A stretch of DNA of 64,000 nt, taken from NCBI RefSeq assembly GCF_020882245.1, contig NC_083598.1, positions 92,137,714-92,201,713 on the forward strand, in the 5' to 3' direction. The DNA comes from Rhopalosiphum padi. Lineage: Eukaryota > Arthropoda > Insecta > Hemiptera > Aphididae. A model generated the notes under the pieces. It saw only the letters and a program-made list of their open reading frames with translations. It did no database searches and had not been told where the DNA came from. Position numbers and translations under genes: made by a program. Shown here one piece after another: positions 37,401-48,068 of the stretch. Each line of letters starts with the position of its first letter. The first letter of the stretch is position 1.

Positions 37401-40400
37401 ATTAGATGATTCAGTTTGATAATTTGTATTATTTTTGTAATTAAAATCACTAAAAGATAAATTTGGTAGGACATTTTTAAATTGAGAAGCAAATTGTTTT
37501 AGCTTTAAGCATATTATTTGTCAATTGTCTGTCTGATCTTGCCAATTCATAGATGGTTTTTAATGCATCACTCACTATATGTTTCATTGACTCAATGTTG
37601 GAAAATGATTTTGGATCTAACCAGTTACAATCTTTAAAAAAATTTTCATTTGGAACAAATCTTTTTTTCACTACTAAGTATTAATAGTATGGTAGGTATC
37701 CAAAATGTGAAAAGAATTTAGTTTGAACGATTTTCATATCATTAAAATAATAAAATGTATATTATAAAAAGAAATAATGGATCTAAACGCATACCATTGG
37801 GCACAGAATAAAAATTTTAGTAAATAATTTAACTTATTTCTTGAAAAATATGGGTCGAGGCCTCGGAGGCGATCGCCTCCTAGCCACCTGGGCCAGGCCA
37901 ACACTAGCCACTGATAAAGCGATAACTACGATAGACTTATAATTAGCTAATCAATACTTTATTAATTTATCCAATACAGAAATAAATGTTTATTTAATAA
38001 TAATTCCAGGAATGTTAACTTCATTGGATGAATCTGTTGGTAGTATCATTGAATCATTGGATAATAACGGAATGTTAGAAGATTCAATTGTGTTGTTTAT
38101 ATCTGATAACGGTGCACCGGCTGACGATCCGATATGGGGTTATGGAAATTCAGGATCTAATTGGCCATTACGAGGGGTATGTTTAGTTATATTCTATTAT
38201 AAACATAAGTAATTTTTTCATTTAGGTGGTATTGTTGTAACAATAACGTCATAATTTAAAACAAAATTTAGTTGGTATTTTTACCAAACAGTTTGGTTAA
38301 TTTACATGGTTAATTTTTTTTTGGCATTCTCAATACATCTGATCTGTAAATTTAAGATAGTGGGTTATATTTTGCTATACAATTGATAAAATATGTTGTT
38401 TTTGCAAATTGATATTTTTGGAATCGAAATCAAAAGTTTGTAGTTTTTGTTTTTGAATGCAACCAAAAATCGACGCGTATAATTATTTTATTCGAAAAAT
38501 TGTGTACCTACATAATGAACATTATCTGACTTAATCTACAAACAACAATTATTAATAATATACCATAATATTTTATTATCATGTACTATGTCAAAAAATT
38601 ACAATTATTACGTACCTAATCTAAATGCATGAGCATTTACGACTTTTGTATAAAATAAACTACATAGCTTATCTATACTATTTAACAATAAATTATTTTA
38701 TAATGGCATAATACTCATAGGCGATATAGACACTTCATATACCTTATTGAAAATCTATATAAATTACTTTATGAAATTTAAATTTAAAAAATATATATCG
38801 TTTTGAAAAATAAAGTATACCTCATCAGTCATCGTTATAATTATTATCTCTTTATTATCGTTTCTTTTCCATAAAACCGAATGATTTTCTAAAGTAACAG
38901 TGTCTACATATAGGTACAACCCGTACAGTATACGTAACATTAATACATTATACTACACAACATTAAAGCCTAGACGGCTAGACCTATCATAATTCAAATT
39001 TTTATAACTTCGTATTGATATATTTAATTTATTCATTGGAATTATTTTTGATCACTGTATTTAATCCTGTTAACGTTAAGAGTATAAAATATTTGAGAAT
39101 AATTTATACCATTCATAAATAATATAATAATAATATAATACCTAGGACCTAGGATTTTATAGTTATCATCGAATCCACGACTAGTATTTAGTGCGAAAAA
39201 ATCTTTTATAATAATATAAATTACCAATAACCCAATAACGGATTTAGGAAAAAGGAGCAGTACTTGACGGCGGAGTGCGAGGAGTGGCTGCAATATGGAG
39301 TCCGTGGTTGAAAAAGAAACACAGAATTTCTGAAAATTTGTTTCATATAACTGATTGGTTGCCTACCCTATATACTGCTGCAGGTAAATATAATATGGTA
39401 TGTTGCTTTAATATATCATGAAACATTTGAATCGAGAGATCAGTAAATTATTCGATATTTTCAATCTTTCTAAATCATTATAAAATTATACATTTATAAG
39501 CCAACACATAACACTAAAAATAAAGGTTTTTAAAATAATATTATTATTAATAATAATTACAATAGTTGACATAACGCTACGTACGTTTTATCATTTCTCT
39601 GTAATACAGACAATACATGTTGAGCGCGAAAGTGAGAAAAAGTACATTGGGCCATATTAAGATTTAAGATACTAATTAGTAGACCAGTAGTCATTATAAT
39701 ATAGGTATCTAAGGTATCTGGGCATCTGGTATAATAGAATATTATAATAACAACAATCATAAAATATAGTGACGGAATTAAAATTAAACAATAAATACTA
39801 TTATTTATTTTTACTAGGTATTAATTTGTGAATTATTTTAAATTTATTAATATTGTTGGCACACATTACAAAAATTAACCTATAATGCTATAACCTATCA
39901 CTGTTAGTCTGTAACTGGTATGCAATAAATTATGTTTAACACTTTGCTATATATTTACATTTGGAAGTCATTCTTACATTGTTTATGAACTAAATTATTC
40001 TACTATTATTAACATGAATGCCTTAGAAATAAACTCTTGTGACAGTTAATTCGTCGCTGGGAAGTTTTAAACGTAAAAAACTAAAATCGTATTATTGTAT
40101 TTGAATCGATCAAGTACACCGTTAAATCTGAATATTATATAGTTAATAATCAAATAAAGAAATCACACTTCCGAATTTATTTAGATATTGATTAATTGTT
40201 GTGGTTTTTTTTTTTTAATAAAATAATTTACTTCTACCAGTTATACCATTTGTTATTTTTTTATAATAATTTTATAAAATAATTTACTTTTCAAAATGTT
40301 TATGTTTATTAAAATGTACACGATTTACTTACATATACAAATATAATAACTAATAAGATACAAATGTAAACACTTTAAATTATACATACTAATATACTAA

Positions 40401-43400
40401 ATCAACCATTCATATACCGTTGCTTAATTATGTTAATTTTATTGTCCTTGATTCAAACGATTTTTCTTATAATCATGAACTGTGAAATGTTGTATTAAAG
40501 AGAGATTTTTCTAAAACGATCTAAAATATTATGCATCATAGTTAAAAATCTATAACTGTATATTATATTTTAAAATGTATTGATTTTATAATCATAATGA
40601 TGTGTGTTTTGTTTTTGTTTAATTGTATATAATATGCGGTATGTGTACACAATAAATAGGCGGGAAAATGTTTTGGTTTTCAACATTGAAGGGGGTATCA
40701 GATAGCAAATTGGATCTACTTTTTTAGAGAGGTCAAAGTTCTCATAGTATTTTTCAAAATAGCCGGGAAATAAGGTAAGACAAGCGGGTAACTGCTCTAT
40801 TGTAAATTATAAGTGTCGAGTGGGTTACTGCTATGGGCATGTTAAATTTTAATTCAATGATTTATTATTATCATTTTATATGAAAAATTATTCTGAATGG
40901 AGACAAGTCATCTGTCATCCAATATTACTATATATTATTTAAGTATGAAATAGTATGAAGTATTAAATAGTTCATGGTATATTTACTATATTTTTGATAT
41001 AGCTATTAAAGTAATTTTTTTATGGTAGGTTTATATATACATTTTTCTGAAATATATTGCATTTATTATATTATTATTAGTATTTAATTATTATAATAAT
41101 TTATATGTGTACCATATTTTCTATATTATGTAGATAGTTAAATTATACATTACTATAAATACAGTAAAATAGTAAGTATGTTCATATTATAATTAGGTAT
41201 ATAATTTCTTAAAATTAATTAATATATTTTCTAAACGTCATTGCGTATAGTAAAATTTATAATGTACGTTAAAGTTTTAAGTTTTCGTGTATAGTGATTT
41301 CGAATAAACATATATAAAGCAATGTTAAAATATGTAGTTTTGTCTAAATCTGCAAATATTAATAAAAAATAATTGTGTTTATATATTAATATATTATTTA
41401 AATTTTTAGTTACAGTATGAACTATTAAGTAAAACCCTGTATTCACGTTTTTTCTTAATTTTTTTTGTTTTTTTCTTAATTATTAAAAAAATAATAGGAA
41501 TTTTTAATTTCGGCCTCTTTTAAAGTATAAACTAGATTCAATTTGCTATTAAAAAACCACCATAAAAGTTGAAAATCAAAACTTTGACTACTTATCGTGT
41601 AGGTAATCTGTGTAGTGTGTACTAATAAACATTAAACACATATTATTGAAAACTTAATACATTCATTGCTCCATTCAAAAATGTTAAAAACATATCATTA
41701 AAATTGTTTAATATTTGAGGTGGTAATTTTGATGACTTGGGTCAAATTGATGGTGTTGATCAGTGGGAGAGTTTGACGGAAACTTCAAAACGTATGAGGT
41801 CAATGGCTTTAATCAATATAGATGAAACGCGTGGAGAAGAAGCGTTGATTTTCAACCATTGGAAAGTCGTAAAAAGTAAGTGTTTTTAATTTTACAGGTA
41901 ACCTATAATACCTACAAAGCTACAACCAATCTAAATGGTCTAATAAGCTAAATACATAGATTATTGGCAGGGTCTCGTAAAGGAGGGAGGTAATTGGACC
42001 CAGGGCCGTAGATAGAAAAGTTCAGGCTTGGGCCTCGGGAGGAAAATGCTTAAGGGCCCCTATTAGTGGTGGTTCCAGGAGCCACCACAGAGATTTGATA
42101 TTATTTTATCATTCGGTTAACATAACGTCAGCTAAAATTTGTAAATAAGCAAAAAAAAATTGTTCGAAAATATAATTAATTACGGTGCCTCTTTTTTCGG
42201 GCCCCTTAAAACGTTTGAGCCCGGGAGGAATCCTACCTCCCCTCTCCCCTATCGACAGGCCTTATCGGACCTGAAGTTAAGAGATCATTTATTTTAAATG
42301 ACACTTTGAAATGAATTTGTAATTTTTTTTGTAATCTGTAAACATATTTTCATTATTTTGTCATTTAAATATTTTAATCCGTTGATTAACCATTGATTTT
42401 TTTTAAATTATATAAGTGAATACATATTGCTTGTAATGGGTGGTAACTGGTAACTATTTTCAATTAAAATGATTATATTTGCATACCTACTAGGCTACTG
42501 GAAGTAACTCTAAGTTAGATTTAATTAGTATTAGGTAGGTATTGTACTATTGTGCTATACGCCGAATTAACCGAATCCTTAAAAAAAAATACATTAAGTA
42601 TATTCTCAAAATTCTTATTTTACTTAACTTTTAATTATTTATAGAAAATTGTATTAATAGATATTTTTTAAAGGGACCCACAAAAATATTTAGTACAAAA
42701 ATCCAAAATGTGGTACCACCTATGGTTATAAGCATACTTCCTTGACGCCTTATATATACTAATTATATTATATAATTATAACTTGGTAACCTAACCAGGA
42801 TACCGGCAAGAAAAATGATAAAATCTCTGAATAATGTACGAAAGATATTAATGTAATAATAATAAACTATAACTATATTATCCATTTCTGTCAATTTGTT
42901 ACTTCTAATGCTTTTAGAAACATTATAAATTTATTTTAAAAAAAATATCTTTTTACATCTATATTATAAAAATATTAACCATTACTATCAAAATTAAAAT
43001 GTACAATAGTTTTTGAAAAAAATGATGTGTGTGAGTACCTACTTTTTATACGAAATTTGATGATATCTCTATTTTGATAAATTTGATAATTTATATTATT
43101 ATCATGCAATATGCTATACTCTTATGCAATAAGGTCTAAGGACCTTATCCTTCCCAACGTCTTGACCGCAATATAGTCTTTATTGTCCCTACAAATGTAT
43201 AGATACACGACACGTAATTTTATAATCCAATTAAAATTTTTAAGGTAATCGCACAAGTGACATTGTCTATTTCCTGAAATACAGTGGTGAACCCGGGAAC
43301 ATAGGACCGGACTATAATATGAATGCCGTTGCAGAAAGTCCGGCTGGTTCGCGTTTATCCAAAATTAACTGTTTAATATCCAAAACAGACTGTATGGATA

Positions 43401-43801
43401 TGTTGACTACGTACGATTTGTTTTATAACATTCGTTCCCAGGCCAAAATCGACGGCAAATGTACCGAGCGAATCACTGACCCAGACCCCAACGGGCATTA
43501 TGAATGTTTTGATAGTCCTTGCTTGTTCGATATACAGAGAGATCCTTGCGAATATCAAAACATAGCCAGCCGATATCCGGAAGCTCTCAACATGACGATA
43601 GACATGTTGCTACAATTCAAAAAAGAATTGATGATGCAAAACTATCAGGAAATCGATCCTGAGGCAGATCCTCGATTTTTCGACGGTTATTGGGATACGT
43701 GGATGGAAAAGTCTGATGGTTCGATTTCATTCCGTGGAAGACTACATTCGCGCGTTATTTTAATTTCGATGATGTGTTTTTATTATTATTTTATAATTTG
43801 A
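25402..43801 (+). CDS. Arylsulfatase B-like sulfatase (9 coding exons)
   Basis: Exons: 25402-25533, 32161-32320, 33442-33512, 33596-33748, 33822-34089, 38010-38176, 39248-39383, 41720-41875, 43245-43801; all phases agree and give 599 residues. Residues 1-22 look like a signal peptide. Sulfatase hallmarks are in order: DD at 42-43 (Ca2+ ligands); CTPSR at 81-85, whose Cys81 becomes formylglycine; GKWHLG near 134-139; DNGAP at 294-298; and Lys319 in EKGAVLDGG. The family hydrolyses sulfate esters, arylsulfatase B acting on glycosaminoglycan N-acetylgalactosamine 4-sulfate in lysosomes; the substrate here is inferred. The last about 15 residues are hydrophobic (VILISMMCFYYYFII), suggesting a membrane or GPI-anchor signal. 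Exon 4 uses acceptor aaatttag at 33595, since the stronger-looking acag at 33572 leads to a stop. Introns carry a full-length hAT and several MITEs. Confidence 0.88.
26321..30217 (+). pseudogene. hAT transposase (TTF-type zinc finger, DUF4371/ZMYM1-like), broken
   Basis: Deduced exons: 26321-26451; three tandem 126-bp exons (see separate entry); 27547-27634; 27963-28112; and 28187-30217. The N-terminal exon has a basic KLSGSGYRK motif followed by KxxKxxK repeats. A TTF-type zinc finger (FCNKNYW...YCIPCLLFG) spans the join at 28187. The catalytic region includes ISVDSTPDITH near 28796-28828 and CSAHSLNLVGQNAA near 29085-29126. The hAT dimerisation domain (CSTERSFSALKRIKSYLR) lies near 30038-30091. 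Three frame breaks are visible: a nine-A run at 26330-26338 shifts the first exon; the frame shifts near 29385; and a seven-A run near 29459 shifts it back. Two of these are in A runs, so sequencing error is possible; otherwise the copy is inactive. Confidence 0.8.
26790..27483 (+). repeat. Tandem cassette-exon array inside the hAT transposase
   Basis: Three exon copies of exactly 126 bp lie at 26979-27104, 27169-27294 and 27358-27483, with a repeat period of 189-190 bp. Each is preceded by ttatttaatag and followed by a gtaaa/gtaaat donor. Each starts and ends in phase 1, so any number can be spliced in without changing frame. They encode near-identical 42-residue units starting TDDKLEMLNQ and ending near E(T/S)E. 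A fourth, decayed copy lies at about 26794-26920; its donor is lost (gaaattaaat instead of gaaagtaaat). Confidence 0.8.
30375..30926. other. Sulfatase intron 1 sequence downstream of the hAT element
   Basis: AT-rich intronic DNA. Short repeats of ggcgcaaatgggc type occur near 30787 and 30830. No gene was seen. Confidence 0.4.
30927..31094. mobile_element. Short hAT-like MITE (168 bp)
   Basis: The ends GTGGTCTTCAACC and GGGTGAAGACCATTGC are imperfect inverted repeats. Flanks catagggt (30919-30926) and tatagggt (31095-31102) match at 7 of 8 bases. The subterminal block ggactcgtgactcacctttt is typical of small hAT relics. Confidence 0.6.
31111..31822. repeat. Inverted-repeat element with perfect 30-bp arms
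   Basis: Positions 31111-31140 and 31774-31803 are perfect reverse complements over 30 bases (ttacaccttttctaaaagtc and ten further bases). Outside the right arm, ttttgtcgcagtttacata resembles the ctgcgacaaaatt found inside the left arm. The interior is AT-rich and noncoding. It lies in sulfatase intron 1; the superfamily is unknown. Confidence 0.6.
32704..33131. mobile_element. TTAA-type foldback MITE, copy 3 (about 428 bp)
   Basis: It lies in sulfatase intron 2. The left end aaaggatgccac and the right end gtggtgtcctt are inverted. The arms share ttaaaggtaagaatattatc near 32842 and its inverse near 32990. The left flank is TTAG and the right flank TTAA (33132-33135), a decayed TTAA duplication. 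Confidence 0.7.
34253..34594. mobile_element. TTAA-type foldback MITE, copy 4 (about 342 bp)
   Basis: It lies in sulfatase intron 5. The left end gaggacgctacac and the right end gtgtggtttcctc are inverted, with TTAA at 34249-34252 and TGAA at 34595-34598. The left arm lacks part of the terminal segment seen in copy 1, so it has an internal deletion. Confidence 0.65.
34600..35762. other. Sulfatase intron 5, no further element recognised
   Basis: AT-rich intronic sequence. No coding frame or clear transposon terminus was found. Confidence 0.35.
35763..37232. mobile_element. Non-autonomous hAT-like element (1470 bp) in sulfatase intron 5
   Basis: It starts CAGTGGTGGTCAAA and ends TTTGACCACCACTG, a perfect 14-bp inverted repeat, followed inside by G runs and C runs respectively. 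Flanks cggtaaaa and tggtgaaa match at 6 of 8 bases. No transposase frame is present. Its interior (for example atgttaaatttgaatgcaatga near 36160) has relatives at about 40800-40930 and, inverted, 55640-55730. Confidence 0.65.
37240..38009. other. End of sulfatase intron 5 with possible repeat remnant
   Basis: Holds a 64-codon minus-strand frame (37477-37671) without recognised domain and a GC-rich patch at 37855-37910 (gaggcctcggaggcgatcgcctcc). These may be parts of an old transposon, but its ends could not be matched. Confidence 0.3.
40690..41560. repeat. Degenerate foldback repeat in sulfatase intron 7
   Basis: atagcaaattggatctac near 40702 is mirrored by agattcaatttgctatt near 41535, giving an inverted repeat around an AT-rich centre. 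The block atgttaaattttaattcaatga near 40838 resembles the interior of the 35763-37232 element, so this is probably a shorter, diverged relative. Confidence 0.5.
42001..42263. mobile_element. MITE with 8-bp target duplication (263 bp) in sulfatase intron 8
   Basis: It starts CAGGGCCGTAGATAG and ends CTATCGACAGGCCTT, imperfectly inverted. Flanks attggacc (41993-42000) and atcggacc (42264-42271) differ at one base. GC-rich blocks gggcccc and cgggccccttaaaa lie inside each arm. No coding content. Confidence 0.6.
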
Positions 43802-44896
43802 CGGCATTTTGTATATACCTACTAATTTATTCAATATGATATTGCTTTAAAACTATAGTATAAACATTAGACATACAATAATATACTATATGTATAATCG
43901 TATATATACTACAAATTATAAATTAAAATATACATGTTCGAGGCTTGGTTATTTATAATTTGGTGATATTAATATTATATTTAGCATATATACACCGGTA
44001 CACCTACTTAAAAATTTTAATACAGCTATATTATATATTTCATAAATAATTATTTGAAATCTTTTCTTTTCTTTAAGGAGGGCACTATTTTTTTATATAT
44101 ACCTACCAACCTATACCCAATATACATTACAGTCTATATGTATAATTTATTAAATTTATTCTTATGCATACTTGAAATTTCGAGATGTGTAAGAAAATTA
44201 AATTAGAATTACTCAAATATATGTGATGAATCTTGCGTTAAAAGTATAATAACTGATTATAACTACATATAAGATATAATGATTATCTATGATTTATAAT
44301 CTATATATTATATCAAATATATCATAATTTATTCTTACATGAAAACCATGAACTATAAGAAGATCTTCTTAGTTCATGATGAAAACTTACAGAATGAATC
44401 GCGGACGAAAAGTCCGGGGACAAAAAGTCCACTTTAAAAAAAGTTCGGATTCAATTTTTATAGTCGGACAAAAAGTCCAAGTACATTTTAATTTCGGACA
44501 AAATGTTCGAAAATATAAAATATTTTATATACCTACGGTTAATATTTATTTAAAAAATTTAAAAATGTACACATATTATTATATTTTTAACTATTAAAAA
44601 TATAACCGTAAATCTATTATATTATGATATACTATTTTTTTTTTTAGTTTTAGTTTAGATTGACCATTGACGTGTTTATAAATAAAATGAAATACATTGT
44701 TTGTTAAAATGTATTTAGTTACAAATAAATGATGATATTGTTGTTCTAATAAATTAGGTATATAATTATTAATGAAAATAAGAAATTAAGAAAATAAAAA
44801 TAAAATATAATAATATAATGTGTATAATATATAATGATTACAAACATGTTTAAATTTTTACTTCTTTTGAACTTTTTGACCAATTATACCCTACAG
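43802..44896. other. Intergenic region downstream of the sulfatase
   Basis: AT-rich DNA containing the 3' UTR of the sulfatase. At 44400-44510 a short motif, (a/g)gacaaaaagtcc or close variants, recurs four times. This may be the end of an unrecognised repeat. Confidence 0.4.
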
Positions 44897-45083
44897 CAGT
44901 GATTTTCAACCTTTTTGGGTCCACGGCTCCTTTTGATTTTGGAATCAAAATACGGCTCCCATACGAATAATGATAATAATAAAAACATATTGTTTACAAT
45001 TTTATTATTAGTTTATACTACGGACGCGGCTCCTTTAATAATAACGCCCCTGGGAGCCGCGACGCACAGGTTGAAAACTACTG
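44897..45083. mobile_element. hAT-like MITE with perfect 8-bp target duplication (187 bp)
   Basis: It starts CAGTGATTTTCAACCTTTTT and ends AGGTTGAAAACTACTG. The flanks are both ccctacag (44889-44896 and 45084-45091). It shares the gggtccacggctcctttt and cccctgggagccgcgacgca blocks with the longer element at 14359-14808, of which it is an internally deleted relative. Confidence 0.8.
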
Positions 45084-45489
45084 CCCTACAGAATAAATAC
45101 CGATATAGACAATAGACTATATAAATGTAGTTATGTTTTTTTTTTTATTACCTACAAATCTAACTAAAATACTAAAACATTTATTATGATTACACTCATA
45201 CATTTTTTTCTTAACCATCCAAATTATAAATATTTTATAAGGTACCTCGTACCAATACTTATAAATAAATAAAATGGCTTTTAAGATAGATATGCCTTAA
45301 ATAATATTTTTTGAATGATTATAATTATTTTGCTCATGACAAGACGATTTATGTTTTGCCCCAGGGAATTTAAGAAAAAACAAAAAAATGATTCTCAAAA
45401 ATAAAAATAATTTGGACAACATTTATATGTAAAATAGGTTTAATCTACAGATATGTATAATAAACATTTATTTTATATAGGTATCTGTG

Positions 45490-45756
45490 TTTTAATCTTA
45501 ATTCGTGGTCCGTGCTCGGCAAAATCTATAAATCTTCTTTATAGACCTTGAGATGCACACATTATAAATCTATAGTATGTGTTAGTATTATTTTTGTTTA
45601 TTAATATTGATTTATTCAAATTATTATTTAAACAACATATTTATAAATATACACATAACCACGAATTAAGATATACTTATCTGTTATCTAAATTCGTGCA
45701 CATAACTAAACTAGTTCAGACCACGATTAAAGATATATCTTTAATCGTGGTTCAGA
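45490..45756. repeat. Cluster of inverted CCACGAATTAAGAT-like motifs with a 30-bp perfect palindrome
   Basis: Positions 45721-45750 form a perfect 30-bp palindrome, ccacgattaaagata joined to its reverse complement, with ttcaga directly on both sides. The half-site recurs as accacgaattaagatat near 45656 and inverted near 45686-45697 (atctaaattcgtg) and 45497-45511 (aatcttaattcgtgg). The cluster lies just upstream of the P-element-like relic and may be its subterminal binding-site array; that link is inference. Confidence 0.6.
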
Positions 45757-45759
45757 CTA

Positions 45760-47213
45760 GATCTTGCGTGTTTGGAGATGCAGTTATCAGTATTATTTAT
45801 AAAGTTGTGATAGGTCAGCAACACTCATGGCTTAAGATATTTTAATAACCTTTTTGATGCATTGAACAGAAAATTTCCTGGAGAAAGAATTCGAAAAAAT
45901 AGTCATGATTTAGAGGTTTATTTTATGTTGTGTGTTGTGTGTTAAGTGTTTGCATGTATGTAAAATCGTGGTTGTGTAATATAAAATATAAAATATAAAA
46001 TATTGACATACAATTGAAGGGGAGTACTTAAACATTAAAATTAAAATAATATTGCCTACTTAAAACTATCATTATATTTTTTTAATTTAAGGTATTAAAA
46101 GACACTTTAGTGTGGCTTAATGATTGGGAGCAAAATTTAAGAAATAAACTTATCACAGATGATATGTTTCTTACCAAACAAACCGTAGAGGGTCTAAAAA
46201 TCACGATTAAATCAACAATAGACTTGATAGAATATTTGGTTAATGAATGTGGATTTGCATATGTCTTAACATCTAAATTAAACCAAGACTGTTTAGAAGT
46301 AATTTTGTATCCATCATTAATCTAAAGAAAAAAATATTAATTAATAAATATTAGATAAAATGTATACAATACCCAAGTAATTACTAATTACCATTGTTTT
46401 TTTTAGAAATTTTTTGGTATTATAAGGCAAGTGGCAGGACCTAATGACCATCCGTCCACACCAACATATTTACAGTTATACCGAATACTGTCAGTTTATT
46501 CTTTAATAAAACCACCTAAAACAGGGAATTGCACAATTTTGGACGGTACAAAAAAAAAATTAATTATTTGAATATGTATCATCATAAATATAATATAATA
46601 ATATATAATTGGCTTCAACTTATTTTTAAAGAGAACGTTCCTGTTATAACGATCAGTGATATGAAAGAAATAATGAATAAATAAGACCAATCTATAAGAG
46701 ACTTAAAAATTAGCAAATTAAAAGAGAAAATTGATAACATAGTTGAAGAAGGTATTTGGGATTTTGATGATGTTTTTGAAGACCATAATTATTTTGATAA
46801 TTCCTCCACAGTTTTTGAATGTGTTGTATATTTTTTAGCTGGGTAAACAGTATTAATTTATATACATTTTATTTAATTTTTTAATTTTTGTGTTATAATT
46901 GTTATTAGGTATATAAACAAAAATATAGTTAAACACATTAAATGTGAAAAGTGCTTAAAGAGCTTAAAACCTGAGTATGGTCAAGTTGTTGCCCCAGAAG
47001 CAGATCTTGTAAATTTGAAGACAAGAGGATTTTTGACACACCCAAATAAAAATTTATACATAATAATTAAATTAATTGAAATATGCTTTGAAAAACATGC
47101 TGAGTCACCAAATGTATTTGAAGATACATATGAACAATTTTTTAGCAAAAACATAAAACTTACATTTCCGTGTAATGAACACAAGAGCAATGTGCTTTAC
47201 CAATATATTTAAT
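45760..47213 (+). pseudogene. P-element/THAP9-like transposase relic
   Basis: C-terminal part of a THAP9/P-element transposase, in pieces that still show intron borders. Around 45840-45920 an NNLFDALNRKFPGE segment is interrupted by frame breaks. Exon 46092-46298 reads on with VEGLKITIKSTIDLIEYL and ECGFAYVLTSKLNQD. After a GTAATT...ttttttag intron, 46407-46548 reads KFFGIIRQVAGPNDHPSTP, the most conserved family stretch. Further parts at 46629-46842 and 46907-47213 include PEADLVNLKTRGFLTHPN and LTFPCNEHK. There is an in-frame stop near 46681. The N-terminal THAP finger and most of the catalytic core were not found. Confidence 0.7.
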
Positions 47214-48068
47214 ATGTACATAGTCACGAGAATGAGATAGTTCACATACTCAACAAATCAACAAAATAAAAAAAAAAGAAATTTAAAAAGAAAATATCTA
47301 AACTAATGACTACATAGTTATATTAATAATAACAAAATATGATTTAATTATTTGTATTATAAAAATTAAAGTCATATTATAACTCATACTTATTTGATAT
47401 TTAGTTTTTTAGTTTTTTCACAATCGTATATATTGTATAAATCAATTTTTAACTGTTCATTTAACTGTAGGTATCTATTTTCTATGATCCAACCGTTCAA
47501 CGTTCAACCATTCAAGGTAGGAATTTAAAAGAATATTTTTGAACTACAAAACTAGATTGCGCTAGGTGGTATTAGAAAGACACAAGAACTTTTCATGGAC
47601 GTCTAATCACGAATCGTCTCGCAACCATAGTATCTATAGCCGTGGGCAACACTTTCGCCTCACTTTATCATCTGATAGTATTATTGTGATACCAAAGATT
47701 ATGATATGATTCATACTATTCATAGACAGAATATATTATATAATAATAATAATATATAATTTGTATTAGTGATATTATGTCAAGTAATAGACCTTAGAAT
47801 CTAGAATATTTAGATAATAATAATAAAATATAATATTATTCATAATAAGTAATAACAAACTAACTAATTTTCAATCTTCTTATAGTTTTTAAAATAGTGA
47901 ATACTGAATAGGGACGTAATAATATATGATAATAATCCTAATATAAAATATTTATATAATAGTATTATTAGGTTGGGTTAATATTACTCATTGTAAATTA
48001 TAATAATGTAACATTAAATTTATAATCAATTAAAATAAACATAATCACATTTACTATAGTCCAACACT
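47214..48068 (+). promoter_or_regulatory. Upstream region of the kinesin gene
   Basis: AT-rich sequence with a GC-richer patch at 47560-47660 (cacgaatcgtctcgcaacc...gccgtgggcaac) that may contain the promoter. No specific core element is assigned. Confidence 0.3.

Noticed and set aside
37477..37671. 64-codon minus-strand frame
   Set aside because: Composition is faintly protein-like, but no domain, splice partner or transposon ends could be shown. Treated as a possible repeat remnant only.
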